64,000 bases of DNA from Toxonevra muliebris (taxonomy: Eukaryota; Arthropoda; Insecta; Diptera; Pallopteridae), in contig OY829326.1 of the NCBI GenBank assembly GCA_963691655.1, positions 113,495,388-113,559,387 of the forward strand, read 5' to 3'. Made by a program: the position numbers and the translations under genes. Below, piece after piece: positions 47,981 to 58,924 of this stretch; within the stretch, counting starts at the first letter, position 1; every line of letters begins with the position of its first letter. The notes beneath the pieces are model-generated. The model had not been told where the DNA came from. It did no database searches and saw only the letters and a program-made list of their open reading frames with translations.

Positions 47981-48974
47981 GCATTACTGTGCTACTCCAA
48001 ACCAGTGCTGCCGAAGGTACTCCGCTCAAATCTCAATCCCCCTATCCTCCCCAATCGGAAAAAATCCTCCTATTTCATATTCTTGAATTTTTGGTTGTAA
48101 ACGTAAATCAAACTAAATATTTTCTGTTGGGTTATTTTAGTTTCTGTCTGTGAAATATTTTATTACTATGACTAGCTCTACTTTATTTATGGCTGGATTA
48201 TTGTCAAAATTCAAAACTTCGTGTTCCATTTCCAGAAGTTTTTGCTTGTCTTTGTGTTAATGCTTGTAATTTTTGACAATTGAAATAAATAGTAGAAAAA
48301 CCGCGTAAAATTAAGTTTGCATATTTAATAAATATCAATAAATTAGTAATGAATTTATATATATATATATATTAGATTTGGAACTGGAAGAATTTTGGTG
48401 TGAAATTTGGTGCAATTGCAAAATATTTTTGCTGTCACAACAACAAATATATGCGATATGGAATAAAAATTTGCATTTGCAATGATGGCAAAAAACAAAA
48501 AAAAAGAAAAAGATTCGAAATGTCTGCCAGCGAAAAGAAGTTAAAATCATCGTTAAATATTCTTATAAAGAGTAAAAACTTTTAAAACGGCGTACACGTA
48601 TAATTTTTGATTTTGAGCTCTACCAGAATCTTCATTCAGAACTCTACTTTTTTGTTTGTGTTGGAATAAAAAGACACAAAGTTGGTAAGTTTACACACAC
48701 GGTCCCTCTATCAACTTTGCTCTCTTGGTTAGAATGATATGTACCACCACATTAAATGTTATTTATTAAGGATGTAGTCTGGTGTTCGAGTCTCAAAAAA
48801 TCGATTATTTTTCAAATGTATTTCGAAAGTAAAATATATTGAAAGTATATTGTAAAAATTTCAGACTAAAACTCAAAATGTTAACGAAGTTATAGCTCAT
48901 AGCCGAGAGCGCCTGTTGTGAAAACTTTATCTGTTGTTAAAACTTAAAAAGCGTTTTTGTATTTTTGTACATAA
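47981..48974. other. AT-rich stretch, no gene seen
   Basis: No gene recognised; (TA)n run at about 48357-48371. Confidence 0.5.
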
Positions 48975-49306
48975 CAGCCCAACCTAAATAAGTGCGTAAT
49001 ACGTATTCGAAAAATTACTCAGCGCACTCATAGGCATTACCTGACTGAAATAGAGCGCAGCGTACTGTCAGTTTCTAGGTTTCAAACATATTGAAATTGG
49101 AAGTTACTCATCTATATTATTTGCTGTGTTTTATGAAAAAAAACTCTCCCCTCTCAAATTTCTTTCTTTACCCAATGTCAAAATAGAAAATAGAAATAGG
49201 TTTGGGTAAGTGCGCTGCGTATTTCAGTCAGCTTCATACAAAATGTATGGGAATGAGCCATTTTGACAGAAATTTTACACATTACGCGCTTATTTAGGTT
49301 GGGCTG
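48975..49306. mobile_element. MITE with 26-bp terminal inverted repeats
   Basis: CAGCCCAACCTAAATAAG opens both ends; 25 of 26 terminal positions match between 48975-49000 and the reversed right end. Further inside, TGACTGAAATA and a GCGCAGCG-type block on the left face TATTTCAGTCA and GCGCTGCG on the right, so the fold extends well over 100 bp with gaps. No clear target duplication. Confidence 0.85.
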
Positions 49307-49856
49307 TAAGTTTACAATTCTTAATTATTATAAAAGCTAACTTTGCCTACAGAATATACCAAATTTTGAAAACATGTACCAATGTACCAAACGCAGAAAA
49401 ATGGAAAAAGATTTACAAGTTTTGGTAGAATTGTACCAAAGTGGCAACCGTGTGTACCACTCACTACTTATTTAGTTTTGCATATTCAATGAACTTTCCA
49501 CCTGATACTGAGATAAAAAACGCTTTCAGTACTTTTCACTTTTTAAATATGAAAATCATAACTAAGAAGTGAGAAAGAGAAATAATATTTTCAGAAAATG
49601 TTATTTTTAATAAATATTTTAGGAAATTCGTGAAAATTCTGCTTTCTGACTTAATCGGGTAATTCCCAAAACAAAGTTGTAGTTTCGAAGAAATTTATAT
49701 GAAAATAGCCCATTATAGTCACCGCTACATTACAACAAAAATATGGCGCAATTTTACATTACCATGTTCCGATTTGCCGGACAGAAACATCGACACATCT
49801 CGGGATAGAAAATTCGCTCTAATAGTTATCTATTTGTATTTGCTGACACTTGTGAG
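49307..49856. other. AT-rich stretch, no gene seen
   Basis: Nothing recognised. Confidence 0.5.
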
Positions 49857-49860
49857 TATA

Positions 49861-50747
49861 CCACCTTGATCAAAAAGTTCCCAGAATAACCACCGTGTGG
49901 CGCTTCCATAGTTCCGATTTGAGTTCTGTTTTTTTTTCTTAAGTTGGTACATCTGTTGTTGATATTCCCTCTAAATCTTAGCGTCATAGCATGACATTTG
50001 CAAAAGTTACGTAGCCAAGAGTACATCTCTTTCTGTGTGTGTTGGCGACTTTTTCCAATTTTATTAAATTGTATTGTATTAAATTTTGCGTAAAAAACGG
50101 ATTTAATGATGCGCGAACGTTGGAAATGTTGGAAAAGTGTTTCGGCAACGATTCTCTAAAGAAAGCGGTCGTTTACCAGTGGCACGAGCGGTTCAAAAGT
50201 GATCGTGAGACCATCGACATCGAAAACGACCGACGAAAACGTTGATAATGTAAAAGAAATTTTGGTCAATAGCCGCAAATTAACCATCAAAGAGTTTTAT
50301 TTGGGCGTTATGAGGCGTTTTCGTGAAGCAATTCGCCGAAAAAGACCAGAATTGTGGACAGAAAACTCGTAGATTTTGCACCATGTTAACGCACCGTCGC
50401 ACAGTGCCATCATTATTCGTAATTTTTTGACGAAAAATGCAACAAATACCATCCAACAGCCACCGAATTCACCTGATTAGGCTCCCTGTGAGTTCTTTCT
50501 GTTCAATCGAGTTAAAAAACCATTACGGGGAACGCGTTTCAGCAGCCGAGAGGAAGTAATGGAAAAATCGCAGGAAGCACTGATGGACATACCGAAAACC
50601 GAATATAAAAATGGATTGGATCAAGCGCTGGCTAAAGTGTGTTGCAGTCGATGGAGATTACTTTGAAGGGGACAATTTAGATTTATATGAATAAACTTGT
50701 ATTTTGAAGTTTCTGAATAAATTCCGGGAACTTTTTGATCAAGGTGG
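49861..50747 (+). mobile_element. Internally deleted mariner element
   Basis: 27-bp terminal inverted repeats at 49861-49887 and 50721-50747 (CCACCTTGATCAAAAAGTTC; 26 of 27 match), each next to TA. The length of 887 bp is short compared with about 1.3 kb for typical mariners. The internal gene is deleted and mutated (next entry). The TIRs are nearly intact, so the element could in principle have been moved by a related transposase after losing its own. Confidence 0.92.
50084..50680 (+). pseudogene. Mariner transposase, internally deleted
   Basis: The N-terminal part reads IKFCVKNGFNDARTLEMLEK, then VVYQWHERFKSDRET, the first helix-turn-helix of mariner transposases. The second HTH and the region with the first catalytic Asp are mostly lost. 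The C-terminal part reads ILHHVNAPSHSAIIIRNFL, PPNSPD, APCEFFLFNRVKKPLRGTRF and ends with SRW and GDYFEGDN-like codons near 50670 across a shift. The second catalytic Asp (normally HHDNAPSH) is Val, and the residue after the third Asp (SPDLAP) is a TAG stop. Clearly inactive. Confidence 0.85.
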
Positions 50748-50749
50748 TA

Positions 50750-53700
50750 TACCATTTATTATTTAGCGCTCTTATTTCACCATTTATTTAATTAGAGAAA
50801 TGCTTAATCCTTTTTAATCCTTTTCTTTTTGCATTTTTTGAAGATGAAATTGAAAAATTCATTAACCCATTTTGTCGCTCTGGTGAAGCAGGTTGTTTAT
50901 ACAAGTTTTGTTTTTTTTTTTTTTTCATTTTTTTCCTCTGGTTTCAATCCAGTGTTGTTAAAGTAAATACATTTTTGTTTCGATATATTTCTTTTAAAAT
51001 TTCTGCCAAACTCATCAGTTGGAGATAATGGGTTAATTAACTGTAAAATTGTTTCAATAATTAGATTTCATTTTTGTGGTTTACTTTTTGACTGCGATGT
51101 TCTTGTCAGCACTTTTGTGGTTGCTGTTAAACAAAATTCTCCGCTGAGATTCTCTTTAAATTCCTTGAGAATTTTCTCAACAATTTAATATTATTGCAGC
51201 AAAATAATCTAATAAAATGTTTAAAATTTGTCCCAGCAAAAAGTAAACAGATGCTTTGACTTTGTACGTAAATACACGCCAATTTGCTATTTTCACAGTA
51301 TTTTGTATGTTGCTAGTATAAAATTTGTATATACATAAATCTGCATTTTATTCAGTAATTGTAAAAGGCAACAACAGTAACAACATCCAGACAACACAAA
51401 TACCATTGAGTACAATGTAAATATTGTAAAGAATTTGAAAAGAAGTTGTTTTTGAAGCTGAAAAGAAAAGCGCATATCACAATTTTGTCAAAAAATTGAG
51501 AATAAAATGTAGCTGCTCAAGTTTCTGAACGAAAGATATTCAACAAACAATTTTATCAGAGAGTAAAGAGTATATGTAAGTGCAACAGCTTCTTTGTATG
51601 CACATAATTGGACGTGCAGGTTGTTTTCCCGCGTTTCTTGCATTTAGCAACTCTTCATCATGGATTGGTAAACAACATTGACACAGAGTTGCAATTGTCC
51701 GAGGTAACGACAACTCTTTTGCTTGAGATATATTTTGAGGGTAATTATATCAACAATTTTGAAATATTTTAAAATTAATATAAACAGATTTGGATAAAGA
51801 ACTAAAGTTTCACCACACACATTTATTACATCTCATTTGCTTTACATCAACTTAAATTTAAATTTCTGTAAAAGGAAAAATTGTTTTAATACATTTTTTT
51901 CAAAACTGCCACCATTTTTAAACTATTAGCCATTTTATACTTTTAAAACTGGCACCTTTACTTTAGTACGTACCAAAAATATTCTACCAAAAAGCTAAGA
52001 AAAAGTAAATGGATTTAATTAATTTGGAACATGCTAACAGAAAATTACTTCATCATTGGTTGTTGTTTGTTGTTGTTTGTATCTTGATTGAGAATTTGGT
52101 AGTAGTAAACCTGACGGTGAATTTACCTACATTGAATACAATGCAAATAGCAGCACCTGTTCGTGTTTCGATACATTGAATTTGAATTTACATAATAATA
52201 CTATTACTTGTTTGTACTTTACTTTACCAATGTATACGGGCAAGTATTTGGGCATTTACCTGTAAAATAATATAATACCTACATTAAGTAGTACAACAAC
52301 TTACTACCTTATGCAATGTCTACACGGCAAATATTCAGAGAAAGGGACGTAATTGCATTTCACCACATGGAATTTATTGAATTTTAATGGAATCTTTATG
52401 AGTTTATGACCAAACTTGTTCGATTTTGAAGTTTTCCTTAATTCTGTTAAATTATCTATTTTAAAATTGTTTAAAAAAAGGAAAGTATAGAAATTTTTTA
52501 AAGAAATTATATTTTGTATACGGGGTGTTTCAGGGAAGCGCATAAATACTTTGAATAAATCAAATTAGTTTGTATTTTATCTGAAATTTCATTGGACAAT
52601 TTTTACCATCCGACAGGGAACATATTCCCTAATGGTTAAAGGTTTTACATAGCAACAATTTTTTAATGTTAATAGTAAACCTCCAAGAACAATAAAAAAT
52701 ATACCAAGGTTGATCGAAAAAAACAATTTTTAACTTTCAAAAACGCATGTACCGGGGAAAAAGGCTTATGATATTTATGTAAAAACTGAAACATTTCAGA
52801 CTCATCGGACTTTCGCCGTCATTTAATTCCTAACTATCTGTAAGCCAAAAAAATCGCGGCTACAAAGTGTTTCATAAGGTTGGAATGAGCATTTCGTTTT
52901 GTTACATACTTTTCGGCTCTGTAAACAAATCCGGCCATATATTTTTCACAGCACATCCAGTTTTCGAGAAAATCTGATCCAGAGTCAAAGGAGAACCACA
53001 AACATTAATTTCCCTCCTGACGGAGAAAAAAACCAACGTAAGATCCGGTATTCTGCCTTGAGGCGGAAATTGACACATAATGCTTTATAGAGAACTATGT
53101 CTTTTAATGTTTAGCCTTTCCAAGAACATGAACTTCAAAGGTTCTTTAAAGAAAATGAGAAGATATCGTAAAATTGATTTTCCTTTTTTGCCTTCTAATT
53201 TCTTTTTCTCTTTAAAAATGTGTTTCCCTTATCTAAGCAAAGTGATATGGTCTATTGGAATGAATGTTTCGGAAGGGCAATGTTCTATAGTTTAATCTAA
53301 AAATCTAATGAGGTAAATTTTATCACATACCGTCACTATACAAAAATGGTTCATCTTTGAAGGCCATTTAATTTGTGTCTACGAACCACATATCCAGATT
53401 TTTTTTAAGCGCTTTACTGTTAAAGAAAGAAGAAGTTTGCTTTGCCTGGCCTGGATATAACTCAACAGAACGTTCTCCGTAGAGTCATGGTATGGTAATC
53501 AATGCATAATATATTTTCGAAAAGCCAAACCCAACCAATTGGTTTCCAACTATTGAAGTTCATATCTACTTGCTATAAAAAGATTATTAAAAAACTAATT
53601 GAGGTTGAAAAAGAGAGAATAAATGAGGTTAGTATCGGGTCAGTATTTTTGGTACAATGTGTAATTCAAGAACCTTCCCCACACTCACCTTCTCGTTTTT

Positions 53701-54100
53701 ATCAGAGCTTCCGAGATTTATGTCTTTTAAAAAAATTACTTGAATGGTGGTCACCCTGTGAGTGAAACTAACACTTGGAACTACATTCTAGAAGTCACAA
53801 AAAATCTTGCGTTGCAGGTCTAATATAATATAAACAAAATACCTGTGCGGAAGATTCCAAATCCTCAACCTGAAAAACATCGGAAATTCAGATTTATTAA
53901 ATGAGCGCTTCCTAGATGTTATGGTATGTAATTGAAATCTCTTTATTAGGTTAAGAAAACAAAGCATCCTTTATATTTATTTTATAATTATTCAAAGAGA
54001 AACTTTCCCAATTACACAAACTTAGTCATGGCTAGAATGAAACACTTACAGGAAGTGTTCCATAGTCGCTTTCTGGTTTAAGGCTTTCAAGCTATCATAA
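50750..54100. other. AT-rich stretch, no identified gene
   Basis: GGGGTGTTTCAGGGAA at about 52522 resembles an element end, with a possible partner GGTCACCCTGTG near 53748, but the pairing is poor. Frames between 52900 and 53760 are open in short pieces only and match nothing I know. Confidence 0.4.
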
Positions 54101-54107
54101 AGTGATA

Positions 54108-54310
54108 TTTGCGATAATCAACCAGCACTGATTGTCGCCCCATCAATATTGCACTAATTCGTTGCCTTTTTTCTCTAAAAACTTCATTTCGTAATCACCC
54201 ATTTTGGAGACTAATTCAATAGTTTCATCAAGCAGTTTGTTCACATCTTCTTCTTAAATTCCCCAAAATTTCACACATTTATCTAGCTGTGGCTTAGACC
54301 CACATAGCTA
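54108..54310 (-). pseudogene. Short unidentified coding-like relic
   Basis: One minus-strand frame reads KPQLDKCVKFWGI, stop, EEDVNKLLDETIELVSKMG, DYEMKFLEKKGNELVQY, stop, WGDNQCWLI. The composition is that of an amphipathic helical protein and differs from neighbouring random frames, but two stops break it. It could be a processed pseudogene or transposon remnant. Family unknown. Confidence 0.2.
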
Positions 54311-54813
54311 TCGCTTACTTTGTACATGAACTATTTTTTCAGTTCAGACATATTGAAGTCTTTACGTTGGAGACCAGCGAAGCATATTAGTTGTGCTCTT
54401 TCGCTAGATCAGTTTTGAATAACAAAATTGAAAAACTATAAAAAAAATTTGTTTCTAAAATGTCATTGATGAAGTCAATATAAACTGCCAATAACAGTAT
54501 TCATTTATATATACACATATACAGAACAGCAACTGTATTACACAGTATACATAGGTAACCTACCTTCAAGTGCACCTCAGAGTTGATGAAAAACATTTTC
54601 GCGTTCAATGGATTCCCAAAAATAAAACAACAAAAAAACTCAAATGAACTTCAAGAAACGACGAATGAGGGAGACGCTTAAAGTACTTTAAAAGCAACAC
54701 ATCAAAGTGGTTTCCATCAACATTGCCATTGACATAATTCCATTAAATCAACGTTGTTCCACGTTAAACAGATGCACATGCACATGTACATACATACATA
54801 AATATGCTTTTAT

Positions 54814-55543
54814 GTGTGCACTAGGGATGTCAATACCGAGATCTCGAAATCCTGGATTTCAGTTTAAAAATGGATTCAAAAAACTTTGGATTAAAAACGA
54901 AAAGTCCCTGAATTTTCAGGATTCGAATGTATCAACACAAACTCATGTGAATTCAAATTTTAATTTTTATTTTTTGTAGAATATTCAAAATTTTTTCTAA
55001 TTCCTTTAACAGTCAACCAAGTTTATGATAGTGTATTTTGTGATATACTGTATTATTTTCTTTATTCTACGAAATTTTCAAAAATTTAAATGGGAATCAT
55101 TTTCAACTTAAAGTAGATGAGTTTTAAGCGCTCTGTAGGTAAACCCGTTTCAATTAATGAAATTCAATTGAAATTTATTGTATAAAAGAAGAATACGATA
55201 TTTATTTAAATTTCTGGAAACTTCTGTCAAAATTTCAAGAAAAAAAAAGAAAATAATTTTTCACAAAATACGCTGTGACAAGTTAACTGGGCTCTAAGTG
55301 ATTGAATAATGAATTATTTGAAAAATATTTTATTTCGGCTCAAAAGAAACAAAGCATGGTTTCCATACTACGATTGCAAAAGTGAGCGCGCCATTTCAAT
55401 AAAATAAACATTAATTAACTTTCCAATTTTTATTTCATATTTGATAAAACTATTAACCCCGGGGTTAATCCCATGATCTGGGAATCAAAATTTGAATCCC
55501 GCATACCGAAAAATATTTTGGGATCGACATCTCTAATGTGCAA
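54814..55543. mobile_element. hAT-like element, about 714 bp
   Basis: TAGGGATGTCAATACC at 54822 matches, at 13 of 16 positions, the right end read inward from 55535 (TAGAGATGTCGATCCC). Flanking octamers GTGTGCAC and ATGTGCAA share six of eight bases including TGTGCA. Just inside the ends are ATCTCGAAATCCTGGAT-type and GATCTGGGAATC-type blocks that again pair. Interior non-coding. Confidence 0.65.
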
Positions 55544-56035
55544 ACAGCTCTGTAAACATTCATTCCTGTGTAAGTATACTACATTTTTGATTACATACCC
55601 AGAGGCTAAGGAGTCGGAGTTGACGATCTCGGAAATCATTTGTAGCATGCAATTATAATTTCTAGGCTTATTTTCTTATTTTTTGTATGGTACAATAGCC
55701 CGGAATATAAGATTACTTCATCAAGTAGTAACTATTTATCAGTGAATAAATTTGCCTTCAAATCACAAAACAGATTCCAACATAATTTTACTGCAATAGT
55801 TACTGACTTTCTTTTTGACAGCGTATATCGTAGAAGTTTTGTCTGAGTGAGACCTTCCGGACAACGCTAAAGGTACTTCACAAACCATCGTTGTTCAATT
55901 TAGACAATTAAAATCAATACGTCTACTTTAAACTTCTGGCTTTTACTTAGCACACAGGCGCCTTCGTTGAAATTATTGCCCAAGTACAAGTTCTGGGTCC
56001 TCGAAATCTGACTTAGGGTGCTATTTTCTCGCACT
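55544..56035. other. No gene recognised
   Basis: Leads into the RNase H relic at 56040; part of the same LINE may lie upstream in unrecognisable form. Confidence 0.4.
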
Positions 56036-56039
56036 CCAA

Positions 56040-56195
56040 CATCAAATGGAGAGGCTGAGCTATGTTAAGGGCCACATCAAGAGTGATGTGGCCCTAATAC
56101 AATCTCTCCAAATCTAAACTGCTCTTATCTTTTTTCAGGGTAGAAGTCGCAAAAATAACAGCATTATTAGAGCCATTGGGAGCAAAAGTAATGCA
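56040..56195 (+). pseudogene. Non-LTR retrotransposon RNase H C-terminal relic
   Basis: The frame reads NIKWRG, stop, AMLRATSRVMWP, stop, YNLSKSKLLLSFFRVEVAK. It lines up residue by residue with 3449-3600 (FRWRG, TTSSTMWPQ, YKLSKTKELLPISRG). Two in-frame stops show it is dead. Confidence 0.5.
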
Positions 56196-56199
56196 ATTT

Positions 56200-58215
56200 A
56201 TTTATAATTTGGATTCTCAACACCAAGCAATCACTATAACATCATTCATTTTGACTGTTTCTTATAAAGCTGTTTGTGCGGTAAGAAAATAAACCTCAAA
56301 AATACTCAATTTTTTACTTCTACACTTTTACACATCTACAAAACCAATGTATTACCCAAAATCTAATTTTATTTCTTTAACTACTTTTGCCCTCAACGGT
56401 TCATATAATAGAAACTGCAGTTGGCATGATATCGGAGGGGTAGAAGCTCTGAAATACTTCCTGTGCGGCTGACCGGCTCAAAACCTTTAACAAACATTTT
56501 CAAACTTATTTTCGGTGCTAAAGTTTTCCGATCTGGCTTAATGGTGTTTGAGGTCTGATATACCGGAACAGCAGTGAAGCTTTGTTTTATTTTTCCTTTA
56601 ACCCACTTTCTGCCGTTGCGTTTTTGCAACACCGACTTCAAGTATAGATAAAACTATGCGTATCCCATTTAAGTATTTATTTAAATGATAACTTAAACTC
56701 TTGGCTTCACAATTTTTCTTGTAATTTTTTTTTTTTATAATTTTACACTTGCGCTTTTACCTTAATATTTGTATGTTAAAAAGGGTCTAAAAAATTTTTT
56801 TAAATGGCTCGTAGAGTTATTAAAATATTTTTTTATTTTTTTTTTAACAATTATATTCGTGTTACTAAAATGCAACACTAAAGACTAACTGATTGATTTT
56901 ACCGTTTGAAATATTCCAGATGTACCGGTCGTTGCTTTTTTGCAACAGGCTGCCCTTGATAACCTAGACGTTCTAAAATTTTCTCAATTGGCTAAAAGTG
57001 ATCAGTGGGATCTCAATAGTCGCTACATAAAAAATCATGAAGTTATCTCAACGATTTCGATGATTCGTCTATAATGGGTTAATTCTTTCTGTTTTACATT
57101 ACAACCGAAATAGTGATATCAAAATAGGCAATATTGCGTTATTTGTTTTCTGCCGTGCTGGAGGCGAAACAACCACTCGACCTAACATAAGTTAATTCCT
57201 GAAATTCTTAAAACCATAATTTTCACTCTTATGCCTAGAGTACTCAGACGTACTGATTTAATCAGTACATGTCCTGATTATTTATCTTAAATACTGATTT
57301 TTTTAAATCTCGAAATAAATACGAAAATGAACTGATTTTTGTATTTACTTCTAATGTACTGCTTTTGCGGTTCAAAAATCTGGCTACCATACTTATACCT
57401 CTAAAAACCTATATCCCCATTGTAATGTTTTTTTTTTTAATAAAAATTAAATTACACAGTGTTACAAAAATCAACAATCATCAATCTTGTACAGTGCTGA
57501 ATATTTTCTTAGGCACACATCCTAATATCACAGCCCCGTTTCTAAGTACGAATATTTTCTTTTGAATATCTTTTAACCTTGCGGTGATCTAAAATACATA
57601 AAAACAACTTAATTTGAATACAATTACCCAGATTCCTTATCTGTATCCAGAACTTAAGGCCAAATTCTCTGATAAGGGAATTATAGTGGAATTTTCTTGA
57701 GTACATCAGAATCTTGACGCGATGAAAGTAATAACAGGGTTATGGTTCCTATGCAGTTACGGTTTAGAAATGGTGCTTTACTTGCCCGAATTTTTTTTGC
57801 ATCGCATTTTTTTGTTTCATTGAGATTAGAAAGCAAATTTATGAATAAAAGTTTGGGATAAAAATATGGAACCTGATAAAAATTTTCTCAAAAATTCGAA
57901 TCGACAATATTTTTGCTTCACTCAGATCAGTGATTTTTTTCAAAGCATTTACTGTACAATACATTATTCTCAGATTAGTCGAAATACATACTAGATAAAT
58001 ATTTGTGATTTTAAGAGATATGGTTTCACTGATCTGGCGGTTTCTTTCTCAAATTGCATTCCCGAAACAGCTTCCAAAAATCATACCCATATAATAATTG
58101 CATCCAAAAATTTTATAAATGCTCACTCCAACTTCTGTATTTTCAGTCCCGGTGTGTCAATATTTTAAATGTGCCGAACTTCAATTATCCCAAAGTTCAC
58201 TAAAGACTTAGCTTA
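56200..58215. other. AT-rich stretch, no gene seen
   Basis: GTACTGATT/AATCAGTAC palindrome at 57250-57268. A tRNA-like B-box complement near 56467 was considered and not accepted. No coding match. Confidence 0.45.
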
Positions 58216-58220
58216 AGGGA

Positions 58221-58918
58221 ACCTTCTGGCCTAGCGCCCTTGATTTTGACGAGATTTTTTTTTTTAAATGAAATAATAAGCAATTGTATTTAAACTTTGT
58301 AGATATATTTTATTACTTAAACAATATACAAAAATAATAATAAAAAAAAAATTTAAATTTTAAGTAAACTAAAATTGGTTTTACAGTTGTCCTCTTCAAA
58401 AAAACGGATCTTGCTGGTGGGACAGGTTTTGGATTTTCCACTGATCTAAAACAAAAAAAAGAAAGAGGTTACAATTGGTATGAACGTAGTTATCGCAAGA
58501 ACTAAAATGAAAAAAAAAAAATGTGACAAAATGGAGTGTTGTTGAAATTTACTTAACGAAAACAGACCGTTTTTTCACTACTTTTTGTATGTAAAAAGTA
58601 AGAAGTATTCAACGTAGAAAGTTTTTTTTAGTTCCTGCGATAAGTTTTTCTGAATAATATAGTAAAGCTTGAGACGAATCGGTCGAGTAGTTTTTGTTTT
58701 TTGTGTCCCAACGTGCAGAAAAATATAGTTTCGAGATAAATGAGTTTGAACTTCAGTCGGGCCTTTTACCTGCTTCTGCGCTCATCTGCTAAATAGGCTG
58801 TGGAAATCGAAATACTGGAAATATTGATACGAAGTATATATACAGTATATTTTTAAAAGCCTATACTTTTGAAATACAAAAAAAAAATCAATTTTTTGAA
58901 AAATCTAGACCAGAAGGT
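58221..58918. mobile_element. Candidate MITE with 14-bp inverted ends
   Basis: ACCTTCTGGCCTAG at 58221-58234 and its complement at 58905-58918 (13 of 14). The 670-bp interior is AT-rich and non-coding. No target duplication found, so only a candidate. Confidence 0.45.
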
Positions 58919-58924
58919 GACGCC

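Noticed and set aside
52520..53765. Possible transposon from GGGGTGTTTCAGGG to CACCCTGTG
   Set aside because: The ends pair over only a few bases, no target duplication is seen and the interior frames match nothing.
56430..56500. tRNA-like patch (GGAGGGGTAGAAGC followed by ACCGGCTCAAAACC)
   Set aside because: D-arm and T-arm spacing is roughly right but no acceptor or anticodon stem pairs; at most a very old SINE head.
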